Notes: generated by a model from the sequence alone, not told the origin. A stretch of 64,000 nucleotides of DNA from Burkholderia multivorans ATCC BAA-247 (GCF_000959525.1 NZ_CP009832.1:186001-250000), one strand, 5' to 3'. Numbered from the stretch's first letter, positions 1 to 9,467 are shown. Made by a program: numbers and translations.

Positions 1-565
1 TCACGCGCACCGGCGTGTCGATGCTTTCGGTGCCGAATACGACGCGGCTCGCGCGCGTGTCGGAACCGGGGTAGTCGATGTCCGCGCCCGTCACGCCGCC
101 GTCCCAGTCGCGCGGGCGCAGCAGGTCGTCGTGCAGCGTGCGCCAGCCGTCGGACGAACTGACGTCGAAACGGAAACCGTGCGCGGTCGGTTGCCACGCG
201 ATCGGCCGCGCGCGCACCTGCGCTTCGTCGCCGGCCGTTTCGAACAGCAGCGCGAGCCGCTGTGCTTCCTCGCGCAGGTCGGTGCGCGGATTGCGCGTCA
301 GCGACAGCGACGCGAGCGACACCAGCAGGCCCGCGATCACGAGCACGACGAGCATCTCGAGCAGCGTGAAGCCGCGCGCGGCGCGACGGCGATGCTGCGT
401 ACACTGCCGTCCGAAGGCAGTGCCCGCCGCGCACGGCCCGATCGCCCGCGTTTGCCTGCGGCGAGATCCCGGCTCACCCGCCGCACACGCCCGAACGGGC
501 GATGCCGCCGCGCGGCGCAGGCCGCCGTGGCAGGCGCAGCGGTGGGTCGTACGAAGTGCGAGCAT
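1..565 (-). CDS. gspH: Type II secretion minor pseudopilin GspH (partial, runs off the left edge)
   Basis: Minor pseudopilin of the type II secretion system, part of the periplasmic pseudopilus tip. The reading frame is open from 565 down to the window edge (188 codons seen, C-terminus missing). A prepilin peptidase site is visible: RAARG/FTLLEML with cleavage after Gly65, the +5 glutamate, then a hydrophobic helix (VVLVIAGLLVSLASLS). The start at 565 is the only ATG, GTG or TTG between the upstream stop and the cleavage motif. It gives a 65-residue leader, far longer than usual for this class, so the true start could be a rarer codon. It lies 39 bases after gspG in the same direction, so the two are probably co-transcribed. 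Confidence 0.85.
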   Translation of the reverse strand, partial: MLALRTTHRCACHGGLRRAAASPVRACAAGEPGSRRRQTRAIGPCAAGTAFGRQCTQHRRRAARGFTLLEMLVVLVIAGLLVSLASLSLTRNPRTDLREEAQRLALLFETAGDEAQVRARPIAWQPTAHGFRFDVSSSDGWRTLHDDLLRPRDWDGGVTGADIDYPGSDTRASRVVFGTESIDTPVRV

Positions 566-604
566 GAAGCGCGGGAGAGAAGGATCGGACCGGTCGGCGG
601 CGGC

Positions 605-1057
605 TTACTGCCACGAGCCGATATCGGTATCGTTGGCGTCGCCGCCTTCCTTGCCGTCGGCGCCGTAGCTGAACACGTCGATTTCGCCGTGCACGCCCGG
701 GTTCAGATACTTGTACGGATTGCCCCACGGATCGTTCGGCAGCCGTTCGAGATAGCCGCCGTCCTTCCAGTTGTTCGGAATCGGATCGGTGGACGGCTTC
801 TGGATCAGCGCGTTCAGGCCCTGTTCCTGCGTCGGATAGCGGCCGTTGTCGAGACGGTACAGCTTCAGCGCCTGCATGATGGTGCCGATGTCCTGCTTCG
901 CGGCGATGCGGCGCGCCTCGTCGGGGCGGCTCATGATCTTCGGCACGATCAGCGCGGCAAGGATCCCGAGGATCGCGACCACCACCATGATCTCGATCAG
1001 CGTGAAACCGCGCTGACGGCGCACGGCTCCATTGCGGCGAGTGATCCACGTTTGCAT
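605..1057 (-). CDS. gspG: Type II secretion major pseudopilin GspG
   Basis: Major subunit of the type II secretion pseudopilus, processed by the prepilin peptidase and assembled in the inner membrane and periplasm. The 150-residue protein has a basic leader, the cleavage site [18 protein letters not shown] (Gly17/Phe18, Glu22) and a hydrophobic N-terminal helix. Family features follow: a conserved Pro after the helix (LIVPKIM), [15 protein letters not shown], and the C-terminal DPWGNPYKY and [11 protein letters not shown] calcium-loop region. Length matches the family. It heads a gspG-gspH unit and is divergent from gspC, whose start is 177 bases away, so the intergenic stretch must hold two promoters. 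Confidence 0.96.
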   Translation of the reverse strand: MQTWITRRNGAVRRQRGFTLIEIMVVVAILGILAALIVPKIMSRPDEARRIAAKQDIGTIMQALKLYRLDNGRYPTQEQGLNALIQKPSTDPIPNNWKDGGYLERLPNDPWGNPYKYLNPGVHGEIDVFSYGADGKEGGDANDTDIGSWQ

Positions 1058-1221
1058 GACTGACTACCTCTTTCCAAAAAATATCGTCGATTGAACAACG
1101 CGCCCGTGGCATCCGGACGATCGCCTGACGGCCACCTTCCACGATCCGCGGGAGCGGAGCACGCATTGTAAGGCGCGCATCGTCGAGGGCTTTCACTCAA
1201 CGCAAATTTCACATAGATCCG

Positions 1222-1234
1222 TACAATAGCGCGC
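1222..1234 (+). promoter_or_regulatory. Possible gspC promoter -10 box very close to the start codon
   Basis: A near-consensus -10 hexamer TACAAT lies at 1222-1227, only seven bases before the gspC ATG at 1235. If used, transcription would begin at or just before the A of the ATG, giving a leaderless or nearly leaderless mRNA. No good -35 is seen at 17-base spacing, and no Shine-Dalgarno sequence precedes the ATG. Confidence 0.4.
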
Positions 1235-1645
1235 ATGAACGCGCTCTCGATCCGGATCCTTTCCCTCGCCCTCTTCGCGGCGCTGTGCGCGACGGCCACG
1301 TACTGGGTCGTCACGCTGTCGGCCCGCGAAGCGCCGCTGCCCGCAGCCGCCGCGCGGCCGCCGATCCGCACCGAGGACGCCGCGGCGCTGTTCGGCGGAC
1401 AGCTCGAACGCAATCCCGTGCAGGACATCCACCTGTTCGGCATCCTCGCGCTGCAGCACGGCGGCGCGGCGATCGTCGGCGTCGGCGGCGAACCGCCGCG
1501 CGCGGTGTCGCTCGGCGCGGAACTCACGCCCGGCGCGAAGCTCGCCGAAGTCCGCAACCGCTCGATCGTCGTCGAACGCAACGGCGCGCGCGCGGAAATC
1601 CAGCTTCCGGCCAACACGCCGTCCCCCGCGATCTACATGCGCTGA
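1235..1645 (+). CDS. gspC: Short GspC-like inner-membrane protein of type II secretion
   Basis: Inner-membrane protein expected to couple the secretin GspD to the inner-membrane platform. The 136-residue protein has one N-terminal membrane helix (about residues 7-29), a proline/alanine linker, then a periplasmic homology region (LFGGQLERNPVQDIHLFGIL... through IVVERNGARAEIQL). It ends where the PDZ or coiled-coil domain of longer GspC proteins would begin, so it is a minimal form. It lies between gspF and gspG but on the opposite strand, the arrangement I know from other Burkholderia gsp clusters. The call rests on that position and the weak homology region. Older annotations may call it GspC-like or hypothetical. 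Confidence 0.75.
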   Translation: MNALSIRILSLALFAALCATATYWVVTLSAREAPLPAAAARPPIRTEDAAALFGGQLERNPVQDIHLFGILALQHGGAAIVGVGGEPPRAVSLGAELTPGAKLAEVRNRSIVVERNGARAEIQLPANTPSPAIYMR

Positions 1646-1673
1646 AGCGCGGCGGCGACGGCCGCTGCCGCCG

Positions 1674-2891
1674 TCACTGCACCATGTTGTTCAGCTCGAT
1701 GATCGGCAGCATCACCGCGAGCACGATCACGAGCACGATCCCGCCCATCGCGAGAATCAGCAGCGGCTCGAGCAGGCTCGTCAGAAACATCGTGCGGCGC
1801 TCGAGCTCGCGCGCTTCGCCGTCGGCCGCACGGTCGAGCATCGTCGTCACGTCGCCGGTCGCCTCGCCGGAGCGGATCAAATGCACGAGCACCGGCGGAA
1901 ACGTCTTCACGTTATTCAGCGCGCGCGACAGCGCCGAGCCTTCGCGCACGCGCACGATCGCGTCGTCGATGTTCGCGCGCATCGCGCGGTTGCTGAGCGT
2001 CTCGCCGGCCGCCTGCAGCGCGCGCAGGATCGGCACGCCGGCCGCGGTCAGAATGCCGAGCGTGCTTGCGAAGCGCACCGTGTTGTAGCCGCGCACGAGC
2101 TTGCCCGCGAGCGGCGCGGTCAGCAGCCAGCGATCGAATGCGAGCCGCGGCCCCGCGCGCGACAGCGTCGCCTTCACGAACCACACGACGAGCGCGACCG
2201 CGATCAGGATCGCCCACCACCAGTGCCGCACGAATCCGGACAGCGCCATCATCACGATCGTCAGGAGCGGCAGCTGCTGCTTCGTGCTCGCGAACACGTT
2301 GACGACCTGCGGCACCACGTAGCTCAGCAGGAACGTGACGATCCCGAACGCGATCACCGTGACGATCGCCGGATAGGTGAACGCGAGCAGGATCTTCTGC
2401 TTCAGCGCGTTGCGCTGCTCGATGTAGTCGGCGAGCCGCGACAGCACGATCCCGAGCTTGCCCGTATGCTCGCCGGCCGAGACCAGCGCGCGATAGATTT
2501 CCGGAAAATCGCGCGGATGCTGGCTCAGCGCGTTCGCGAGCGAATGACCGCCGAGCACTTCCGCGCGGATCGCGGCCATCAGTTCGCGGATGTAGTCGCG
2601 CTCGGACTGCTCGGTCAGCACGCCGAGCGCTTCGTCGAGCGGCAGGCCGGCGATCAGCAGGCTCGCGAGCTGGCGCGTGAGGATCGCCTGCTCGCGCTGC
2701 GACAGCTTGCGGCCGAGCGCGAGCCGCTGCGAACGCGCGCCGCGCGTCGCGCTTCCGGCCGGTTCGACGACGAGCGGCGTCAGCCCCTGCGTGCGCAGCT
2801 GTCCGCGTGCGGCGCGCGCGCTGTCGGCATCGACCACGCCCTTCTGCGTGCGGCCGGCCGCATCGATCGCTTCGAAACGGAATGCGGGCAT
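1674..2891 (-). CDS. gspF: Type II secretion inner-membrane platform protein GspF
   Basis: Polytopic inner-membrane protein that forms the assembly platform contacted by the GspE ATPase. It has 405 residues, the usual length. The N-terminus MPAFRFEAIDAAGRTQKG is typical. Two tandem T2SSF cytoplasmic helical domains can be recognised (FTRQL-type ILTRQLASLLIAGLPLDEAL, and FASTLGILTAAGVPILRAL), each followed by hydrophobic segments, and the C-terminus ends in a long membrane helix (LLILAMGGIVLVIVLAVMLP). Its start lies four bases after the gspE stop, so it is translated in the gspD-E-F operon. The oppositely oriented gspC is immediately downstream. Confidence 0.97.
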   Translation of the reverse strand: MPAFRFEAIDAAGRTQKGVVDADSARAARGQLRTQGLTPLVVEPAGSATRGARSQRLALGRKLSQREQAILTRQLASLLIAGLPLDEALGVLTEQSERDYIRELMAAIRAEVLGGHSLANALSQHPRDFPEIYRALVSAGEHTGKLGIVLSRLADYIEQRNALKQKILLAFTYPAIVTVIAFGIVTFLLSYVVPQVVNVFASTKQQLPLLTIVMMALSGFVRHWWWAILIAVALVVWFVKATLSRAGPRLAFDRWLLTAPLAGKLVRGYNTVRFASTLGILTAAGVPILRALQAAGETLSNRAMRANIDDAIVRVREGSALSRALNNVKTFPPVLVHLIRSGEATGDVTTMLDRAADGEARELERRTMFLTSLLEPLLILAMGGIVLVIVLAVMLPIIELNNMVQ

Positions 2892-2895
2892 CGCG

Positions 2896-4392
2896 CTATG
2901 CGCCTCCCGTCACGCGCAGCACTTCCTCCAGCGACGTCGCGCCGGCCGCGAGCCAGCGCTCCGCGTCGTCGCGCAGCGTGCGCATGCCCTGCGCGCGGCC
3001 GGCCGCGAGAATCTCCGCGTCGGCCGCGTTGCGGTGAATCAGCGTGCGAATCGCATCGTCGACGATCAGCAGCTCGTACACGCCGCGCCGGCCCGTGTAG
3101 CCCGAATGCCCGCACTTGTCGCAGCCGACCGGATGCCACACGCTGCGGCCGTCCTCGTGCCGCTCTTCCTTGCAGACCGGACAAAGCTGGCGCACGAGCC
3201 GCTGCGCGAGCACGCCGAGCAGCGACGACGCGAGCAAATACGGCTCGACGCCCATGTCGGTCAGACGCGTGACGGCCGACGCCGCATCGTTCGTGTGCAG
3301 CGTCGCGAGTACGAGGTGGCCCGTGAGCGAGGCCTGCACCGCGATCTGCGCGGTTTCGAGGTCGCGGATTTCGCCGATCATGATCACGTCCGGGTCCTGA
3401 CGCAGGATCGAGCGCAGCGCGCGCGCGAACGTCATCCCGATCCGCTCGTTGACCTGCGTCTGGCCGATGCCCGACAGGTCGTATTCGATCGGATCCTCGA
3501 CGGTCATGATGTTGGTCGTCGCGGTTTCGAGCCGCGACATCGACGCGTACAGCGTCGTCGTCTTCCCGGAGCCGGTCGGCCCGGTCACGAGCACGATGCC
3601 GTGCGGACGCGAGATCAGCTTGTCGAACTGCACGAGCGTGTCGCGGCCCATCCCGAGCGCTTCGAGGTTCAGCCGCTGCGCGTCCTTCTCGAGCAGACGC
3701 AGCACCGCGCGTTCGCCGTGGCCGGTCGGCAGCGTCGACACGCGCACGTCGACCGGCCGGCCGCCGACGCGCAGCGTGATGCGGCCGTCCTGCGGCAGAC
3801 GTTTTTCCGCGATGTCGAGCTGCGCCATGATCTTGATGCGCGAGATCAGCGCGCCGTGCAGCGCCTTCTTCGGCCGCACGACGTCGCGCAGCGTGCCGTC
3901 GACGCGAAAGCGCACGACCGACGCGTTCTCGAACGGTTCGATATGGATGTCCGACGCCTGTTCGCGCGCGGCCTGCGTGAGCAGCGCGTTGATCATCCGG
4001 ATGATCGGCGCGTCGTCCTCCGATTCGAGTAGATCCTCGACTTCCGGGATGTCCTGCATCAGCCGCGACAGATCGACTTCGCCTTCCACCTCGCCGACGA
4101 TCTGCGCGGCGCTGCCGTCCTGCCGCGCATACGCGTGGTTGATCGCCTGCGCGAGCTCGTCGGCCGGCACACGCTGCACGACGATCGAGCCGAAATTGCG
4201 TGCGATCTCGGCCAGCGCGGCGTCGTTCGTGCGATCGCTGATCCACACCTCGAGCGTGTCGTCGAGCTGGTGCGCGATCAGCACCTGGCCGTTCTTCGCG
4301 AAGCCGTACGGCAGCAGCCGCGCGGCGAGCGGCGAGGGCGGCTGCCGTTCGCCGGGCGCGCCGTCGTGGGCAGAGGACAGCAGGTCGCTCAC
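2896..4392 (-). CDS. gspE: Type II secretion ATPase GspE
   Basis: Cytoplasmic hexameric ATPase that powers pseudopilus assembly. I place the start at the GTG at 4392, which overlaps the gspD stop by four bases (GTGA), giving 498 residues. The frame stays open far upstream, but only as a shadow of gspD. Visible features: N-terminal domain (about 1-140), Walker A GPTGSGKTTTLYAS at 271-284, Asp box and Walker B LRQDPDVIMIGEIRD near 330-344, His box (TGHLVLATLHTNDA) and a zinc-binding set C-P-V-C (404, 407) with C-D-K-C (424, 427). All catalytic motifs are intact. It lies between gspD and gspF. Confidence 0.97.
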   Translation of the reverse strand: MSDLLSSAHDGAPGERQPPSPLAARLLPYGFAKNGQVLIAHQLDDTLEVWISDRTNDAALAEIARNFGSIVVQRVPADELAQAINHAYARQDGSAAQIVGEVEGEVDLSRLMQDIPEVEDLLESEDDAPIIRMINALLTQAAREQASDIHIEPFENASVVRFRVDGTLRDVVRPKKALHGALISRIKIMAQLDIAEKRLPQDGRITLRVGGRPVDVRVSTLPTGHGERAVLRLLEKDAQRLNLEALGMGRDTLVQFDKLISRPHGIVLVTGPTGSGKTTTLYASMSRLETATTNIMTVEDPIEYDLSGIGQTQVNERIGMTFARALRSILRQDPDVIMIGEIRDLETAQIAVQASLTGHLVLATLHTNDAASAVTRLTDMGVEPYLLASSLLGVLAQRLVRQLCPVCKEERHEDGRSVWHPVGCDKCGHSGYTGRRGVYELLIVDDAIRTLIHRNAADAEILAAGRAQGMRTLRDDAERWLAAGATSLEEVLRVTGGA

Positions 4393-6716
4393 TGCGACGC
4401 CCCCGGCGCGGTCAGCGGCTGCTGCGGCACCGTCTGCGCCGGCACGCCCTGCGACTGCGCGGGCGCCTGCTCGGCGGCCGGCGGCGCGATCTGGCGCTGC
4501 ATCTGCTGGCGACGCATCTTGTCGAGATCGAACAGGTTGCCCGCGGCCGTGCCGCCCTGGCTCGGGCCGAGCGGCATCGGCGGCACGACGGGGTCGTCCT
4601 TGTCGCGGATCACGTTGTTGTCCGACTTGTACGCGCCCGTCACGCCCTGGATGTAGTCGTAGCGGTTCGAGGTGACGGCCTGCGCCGTATCGCGATCGGC
4701 GATGATCACCGGGCGCAGGAACACCATCAGGTTGGTCTTCTTGCGCTGCTTGCTTTCGGAGCGGAACAGCTGGCCGATCCACGGGATGTCGCCGAGCAGC
4801 GGCACCTTGCTGTTGGACACGTTGTACGCGTCCTGCATCAGGCCGCCGAGCACGATCACTTCGCCGTTGTCCGCGAGAATCGTCGACTGGATCGAGCGCT
4901 TCGTGAACGACGGGCCCGTCTGCGCGTTCGTCGTCGCGGTGTCGACCGCGGAATCTTCGGTGTAGAGCTGCAGCTTCAGGATCCCGCCGTCGGTGATCTG
5001 CGGCTTCACGTGCAGCGTCAGGCCGACGTCGCGGCGATCGTAGGTGTTGAACGCGTTGCTCGTCGTGCCGCTCGTCAGGTTCGAATACGAACCGGTCGGA
5101 ATCGGCACGTTCTCGCCGACGACGATCTTCGCTTCCTCGTTGTCGAGCGTGATCAGGTTCGGCGTCGACAGCACGTTCGCGTCGCTGACGCCCGCGAAAT
5201 ACTGCAGCAGCGCGCCGAGGCCCTGCACGCCGAACATGTTGTGCAGCCAGCCGATGTTGAGGCCCTGGTTCAGGTTCGCGAGATTGGCGGGCAGCCCGAC
5301 GCCGGTGGCGGTGCCCGTGCTGCTGTTCACCGAGCCCGTCGTCAGGTTGATGATGCTGTTGCCGGCGACGCTGCCGGCCGTCGCCGCGAGGTTCGTGCCG
5401 GCGAGCAGCGCGCCGCTCGCGACCTGCCACTGGATCCCGAGCTGGCCGGCCGTCGTCGAATTCAGTTCGACGATCAGCGCTTCGATATAGACCTGCGCGC
5501 GACGCTTGTCGAGCTGGTCGATCACCGCGCGCAGGTTCCGGTACACGGGATCGGACGCGGTGATGATCAGCGAGTTGGTCGCCGCATCGGCCTGGATCAT
5601 CCCGCCCGGCTGGTTGTCGTCGTTCTTGTCCTTGTCGCCGCCGAGCAGCCCCGCGTTGCCGAGGCCGCCGCTGCCCGACGCGCCGCTGCCGTACGACGAC
5701 GAAGACGTCCCGCCGAGCCCGCCGGACGGCAGCGGCGGCGTGCCGGCCGTGCCGGTCGAGAAGTTGCCGCTCGAGGACGAGCCGTTCTGGTTGAAGCTGT
5801 TCGCATCGTTCGACGACGCCGACGAGCCGGTGTCGTTGCCGCCCTTGCCGAGCATGCCGCGCAGCGTCTTCGCGAGCTTCACCGCATCGGCGTTGCGCAG
5901 CGGCACGACGTGCATGTTGCCGGGCACTGCGCTCGGCGCGTCGAGCTGCTGCACGAGCCGCTTCGCGGCCGCGAGCCGCGACGCATTCGAGGCGCGCAGC
6001 AGCAGCGAGTTGGTGCGCGGATCGGCCGTGACCGAGACCTTCAGCGTCGCGTCGCTGTTGCCGATCGCGCCGGGGTCGAGCATCTTCTGCAGCTGCGACG
6101 CGAGGTCGATCGCGTTCGCGTTGCGCAGCGGCACGACCTGCACCTGCGCGCCCGCCGCGCTGTCGACGCCCGCGATGATCTGCGCGATGCGGCGCACGTT
6201 GTCCGCATAGTCGGTAACGACGATCGAGTTGTTCGCCGGATACGCGGTCACGGTGTTGTTCGGCGAGATCAGCGGCCGCAGCACCGGCAGCAGGTTGTTC
6301 GCCGATTCGTTGTGCAGTTCGAACACCTGCGTGATGACCTGGTCGCCGCGTGCGCGCGGCACGTTGCCGACGTAGGTCGGCACGCCCTGCAGTTTCGCGT
6401 CGGCTTCGGGCACGACCTTCAGCACGCCGTGATCCTGTACGAGCGCGAAGCCCTGCATGCGCAGCGCGGACTGCAGCGTCTTCAGCGCCTGATCTTCGGG
6501 CACCGAGCGTTCGGCGACGAGGTTCAGCTGCCCCTTGACGCGCGGGTCGACGATGATGGTCTTGCCGGTGGCGGCGCCGATCGCCTTCGCGACCTGGTCG
6601 ATATCCGCATTGACGAAATTGAGCGTGACCTGAGCGTAGGCAGCCTGCGAACCGATGATGCCGGCGATGATCAGCGTCGTGGCGACGCGCCGCATAACGA
6701 AGCGATTTCTTGTCAT
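4389..6716 (-). CDS. gspD: Type II secretion outer-membrane secretin GspD
   Basis: Forms the outer-membrane channel of type II secretion. The 775-residue protein has a signal peptide (cleaved near AAYAQ, residue 29), an N0 domain (VTLNFVNADIDQVAKAIG), repeated N1-N3 secretin short domains (to about 400), and the secretin core (about 410-680) with the conserved VPLLGDIPWIGQLFR motif and a C-terminal beta-lip. An N3 loop at about 290-375 is extremely Ser/Gly/Asn rich. After the core comes a 90-residue Pro/Gln-rich tail ending PLTAPGASQ, where a pilotin-binding segment would be expected. It is first in the gspD-E-F operon. Confidence 0.97.
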   Translation of the reverse strand: MTRNRFVMRRVATTLIIAGIIGSQAAYAQVTLNFVNADIDQVAKAIGAATGKTIIVDPRVKGQLNLVAERSVPEDQALKTLQSALRMQGFALVQDHGVLKVVPEADAKLQGVPTYVGNVPRARGDQVITQVFELHNESANNLLPVLRPLISPNNTVTAYPANNSIVVTDYADNVRRIAQIIAGVDSAAGAQVQVVPLRNANAIDLASQLQKMLDPGAIGNSDATLKVSVTADPRTNSLLLRASNASRLAAAKRLVQQLDAPSAVPGNMHVVPLRNADAVKLAKTLRGMLGKGGNDTGSSASSNDANSFNQNGSSSSGNFSTGTAGTPPLPSGGLGGTSSSSYGSGASGSGGLGNAGLLGGDKDKNDDNQPGGMIQADAATNSLIITASDPVYRNLRAVIDQLDKRRAQVYIEALIVELNSTTAGQLGIQWQVASGALLAGTNLAATAGSVAGNSIINLTTGSVNSSTGTATGVGLPANLANLNQGLNIGWLHNMFGVQGLGALLQYFAGVSDANVLSTPNLITLDNEEAKIVVGENVPIPTGSYSNLTSGTTSNAFNTYDRRDVGLTLHVKPQITDGGILKLQLYTEDSAVDTATTNAQTGPSFTKRSIQSTILADNGEVIVLGGLMQDAYNVSNSKVPLLGDIPWIGQLFRSESKQRKKTNLMVFLRPVIIADRDTAQAVTSNRYDYIQGVTGAYKSDNNVIRDKDDPVVPPMPLGPSQGGTAAGNLFDLDKMRRQQMQRQIAPPAAEQAPAQSQGVPAQTVPQQPLTAPGASQ

Positions 6717-7072
6717 GGATGAATGGGGCGATGCCGGCTCAGGCCACTTCCGGCGGTAGTGCTGGGATCCAAATCCGAAAAAGGCGACATTAGCAGTTTT
6801 TCATGTCCGAAATATCACATTGATCCGAGGACTGTCTCACATACGACAGGCGCCCGGCGGCCCGTATGCGATATGTAAGGTCGCACGCGCACCGCGTCGG
6901 CTGTCGCCGGCCGGCGATCCGGAGAGGCCTCGGGCCGGCACGCGATAGCCGTCATGCCGGGCTGTCGCACAGTCACGAACTGCCGGTATGATACGGGCGG
7001 CGCGTTTCTCGTCGCACGAATGACGGGCACGGGTTTTCCCGACCCCGCGCATTTTCTTTCCGCTTTCGCCCC
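6717..7072. other. Intergenic region between divergent gspD and transglycosylase gene
   Basis: 356 bases without a convincing gene. It must carry the promoter of gspD on the minus strand and that of the lytic transglycosylase on the plus strand. On the plus strand a consensus-like -10 TATGAT lies in the sequence ccggTATGATacggg near 6986, with no strong -35. Nothing else recognisable was seen. Confidence 0.5.
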
Positions 7073-7519
7073 ATGAAAAGACGGTTCGCTTCGCTCGTGT
7101 GGATCGCCGCCGGCGCGTGGTTCGCCAGCGCGAACGCGCACGCCGATTGTTTCGACGAGGCTGCCCGCTACCAGAAGGTCAATCCGCTGATCCTGCGTGC
7201 GATCGCCTGGCAGGAGTCGCGCAACCGCCCGAGCGCACTGAACAAGAACACGAACGGGTCCGTCGATTACGGGCTCATGCAGATCAATTCGGTCCATCTG
7301 TCGACGCTGTCGCGCTACGGCATCGATCGCGACACGCTGATGGAGCCGTGCAAGAACGTCTATATCGCCGCGTGGCATCTGCGGCAGAAAATGAACCGCT
7401 ACGGCAACACGTGGCAGGCCGTCGGCGCCTATCATTCGGAAACGCCGGCACTGCGCGACAAGTACGCGCGGCAGATCGCGGCGATCCTCGCGCAGTGGAA
7501 GCTGCTGCCGCCGCAATAG
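7073..7519 (+). CDS. Periplasmic lytic transglycosylase, VirB1/IagB type
   Basis: Small soluble peptidoglycan lytic transglycosylase. The 148-residue protein begins with a cleavable signal peptide (ending SANAHAD, about residue 24) followed by an SLT fold. The catalytic glutamate is in [15 protein letters not shown] (Glu48). The family motifs [11 protein letters not shown], a paired cysteine (DCFDEA and EPCKNVY, likely a disulfide) and the C-terminal AVGAYHS are all present. Such enzymes open the cell wall for secretion machines or pili. The neighbouring gsp genes make a role in type II secretion possible, but it is on its own strand, not in the operon, and lacks any partner-specific domain, so that is only inference. 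Confidence 0.88.
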   Translation: MKRRFASLVWIAAGAWFASANAHADCFDEAARYQKVNPLILRAIAWQESRNRPSALNKNTNGSVDYGLMQINSVHLSTLSRYGIDRDTLMEPCKNVYIAAWHLRQKMNRYGNTWQAVGAYHSETPALRDKYARQIAAILAQWKLLPPQ

Positions 7520-7682
7520 CGGTGCGCCGCACGCGGGGCCGATCGCGCCCCGGCCGTCGCGCGCGCGTTTGATGCACAATGCGGGCTTACGCTGCGGCTT
7601 CGCGCGTGCGAACGGCCCGGCCGCTCGTGCCGCGCAGCGGCGCCGCGGCCGCTTTTTCACTTTTCCGTTGGTGCGTACCGCA

Positions 7683-8984
7683 ATGAAACAGCCGTTGCCC
7701 GTCACCGTGCTGTCCGGCTTCCTCGGCGCCGGCAAGACCACGCTGCTCAACCATATCCTCGCGAACCGCGCGGGCCTGAAAGTCGCCGTGATCGTCAACG
7801 ACCTCGCGGCGGTCAACATCGACGCGTCGATCGTGCGCGACGCGCAGGCGCTGTCGCATGTCGAGGAACGGCTCGTCGAGATGTCGAACGGCTGCATCTG
7901 CTGCACGCTGCGCGACGATCTGCTCGTCGAGATCCGCCAGCTCGCGGCGGAAGGCCGCTTCGACGCGATCGTGATCGAATCGACCGGTATCGCGGAGCCG
8001 ATGCCGATCGCCGAGACCTTCACGTTCGTCGACGACGACGGCACGTCGCTCGGCGACACCGCACGGCTCGACACGCTCGTCACGGTCGTCGACGCATTCA
8101 ATTTCCTGCGCGACTACGGCTCGGACGATGCACTCGCGACGCGCGGCATCGCCGCCTCCGAAGACGACGATCGCACGCTCGTCGAGCTGCTGATCGAGCA
8201 GATCGAATTCTGCGACGTGCTCGTGATCAACAAGGCCGACCTCGTCAGCGCGGACGAACTCGCGCGGCTGCAGCACATTCTCGCGCGGCTCAATCCGCGC
8301 GCGCATCAGGTCGTGTCGACGTTCGGCAACGTGCCGCTCGACGCGGTGCTGAACACCGGCCGCTTCGATTTCGACGAAGCGGCGAATGCGCCCGGCTGGC
8401 TCGCGTCGCTCGATCGCGATCATGCGTACTGCGACGATCCCGACTGCGACGCGCATCATCATGCGCACGTGCACGGCGAAGCGGACGAATTCGGCATCGC
8501 GAATTTCGTTTACCGCGCGCGCCGGCCGTTTCATCCGGCGCGACTCTGGGCGCTGCTCCATCAGCAATGGCCGGGCGTGCTGCGCAGCAAGGGCTTCTTC
8601 TGGCTCGCGACGCGCAACGACATCGCCGGCTCGCTGTCGCAGGCGGGCGGCGTGTGCCGGCACGGTCCGGCGGGGCTCTGGTGGGCCGCGCAGGATCGCG
8701 CGGAATGGCCGGACGACGACGAACTGCTCGCCGAAATTCGCACTGAATGGGAAGGCGATTTCGACGACCGCTCGATCGGCGATCGCCGTCAGGAACTCGT
8801 GCTGATCGGCATCGCGCTCGACGCCGACGCATGGCGCGCGAAGCTCGACGCCTGCCTGCTGACCGATGCGGAATTCGCGCTCGGCGCGGCCGGATGGGCC
8901 GCGTTCGACGACCCGTTCCCCGCATGGGACGTCGACGCGCACGACGACGAAGACCCCGGCGACGCGCAGATCGTGCGCCCGTAA
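7683..8984 (+). CDS. CobW/COG0523-family GTPase, probable metallochaperone
   Basis: G3E-family GTPase with N-terminal GTP-binding and C-terminal CobW_C domain, expected to deliver or sense a metal such as zinc. The start at 7683 ([20 protein letters not shown]) is chosen because the P-loop then sits at residues 12-19, as in relatives; the open frame extends 38 codons upstream without conserved sequence. Visible: Walker A GFLGAGKT, the metal-binding CxCC (Cys71, 73, 74 in [11 protein letters not shown]), NKADLV guanine motif, and a His/Asp-rich loop ([20 protein letters not shown]) likely to bind metal. The 433-residue length fits the longer YeiR/ZigA-like members. Followed by a bidirectional terminator. 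Substrate metal unknown. Confidence 0.9.
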   Translation: MKQPLPVTVLSGFLGAGKTTLLNHILANRAGLKVAVIVNDLAAVNIDASIVRDAQALSHVEERLVEMSNGCICCTLRDDLLVEIRQLAAEGRFDAIVIESTGIAEPMPIAETFTFVDDDGTSLGDTARLDTLVTVVDAFNFLRDYGSDDALATRGIAASEDDDRTLVELLIEQIEFCDVLVINKADLVSADELARLQHILARLNPRAHQVVSTFGNVPLDAVLNTGRFDFDEAANAPGWLASLDRDHAYCDDPDCDAHHHAHVHGEADEFGIANFVYRARRPFHPARLWALLHQQWPGVLRSKGFFWLATRNDIAGSLSQAGGVCRHGPAGLWWAAQDRAEWPDDDELLAEIRTEWEGDFDDRSIGDRRQELVLIGIALDADAWRAKLDACLLTDAEFALGAAGWAAFDDPFPAWDVDAHDDEDPGDAQIVRP

Positions 8985-9055
8985 CAGCGATCGACGAACC
9001 GTAAAATCTTGTAAAGGTGTGACGGACTGTGGCAAAAATGCCGCGCGCGCCCAAC

Positions 9056-9084
9056 AAAAAACCCGCCGAAAGGCGGGTTTTTTT
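9056..9084. terminator. Bidirectional intrinsic terminator between CobW GTPase and hupB
   Basis: Perfect stem ACCCGCC / GGCGGGT (9061-9067 and 9072-9078) with a GAAA loop, preceded by a run of A and followed by a run of T. It can terminate the plus-strand CobW transcript and the minus-strand hupB transcript. Confidence 0.93.
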
Positions 9085-9099
9085 CGAACAGGCGCTGGA

Positions 9100-9378
9100 T
9101 TAACGCTTGTTGACGGCGTCCTTGAACGCCTTGCCAGCCGTGAACTTGACCGTCTTGGCTGCCGGGATCTTGATGGTTTCGCCCGTCTTCGGGTTGCGGC
9201 CCGTACGTGCTGCGCGCTTGCCCGAACCGAAGCTGCCGAAGCCGATCAGCTGAACCGCATCACCCTTCGACACGGCTTTCTTGATGACTTCGAGCAGCGT
9301 GTCCAGCGTTTCGCCGGTTTGAGCCTTGCTGGCGCCCGTTTGGGCGGCGACGGCGTCGATCAGTTCCTGTTTGTTCAT
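9100..9378 (-). CDS. hupB: DNA-binding protein HU
   Basis: Small nucleoid-associated histone-like protein that bends DNA and helps DnaA open origins. The 92-residue protein begins [20 protein letters not shown] and contains the HU signature [22 protein letters not shown] with the arm sequence [20 protein letters not shown]. Length and motifs are complete. It is monocistronic, with the shared terminator downstream. Upstream there is a perfect -10 (TATAAT read on the minus strand, at 9428-9433) and an inverted repeat AGAGTC-A-GACTCT at 9455-9467. Whether it is the alpha or beta paralogue cannot be told here; the symbol follows Burkholderia usage. Confidence 0.97.
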   Translation of the reverse strand: MNKQELIDAVAAQTGASKAQTGETLDTLLEVIKKAVSKGDAVQLIGFGSFGSGKRAARTGRNPKTGETIKIPAAKTVKFTAGKAFKDAVNKR

Positions 9379-9427
9379 TAAGGTTCCTTTTTCAGGTTAG
9401 GTTGACACGAACAGCGCGAACGCGCCG

Positions 9428-9467
9428 ATTATACGTGCGCGAACCGTGCCGTCGAGAGTCAGACTCT
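9428..9467 (-). promoter_or_regulatory. hupB promoter with upstream inverted repeat
   Basis: On the minus strand a consensus -10 TATAAT (9433-9428) is preceded by a partial -35 (TCGACG) at 16-base spacing. A 13-base perfect inverted repeat, AGAGTC-A-GACTCT (9455-9467), overlaps the -35 region and could be an operator. Confidence 0.5.

Noticed and set aside
4392-5430. Upstream extension of the gspE frame, giving an 844-residue protein
   Set aside because: The extra part is antisense-free but out of frame within gspD and low in complexity; the GTG overlapping the gspD stop gives the normal GspE length.
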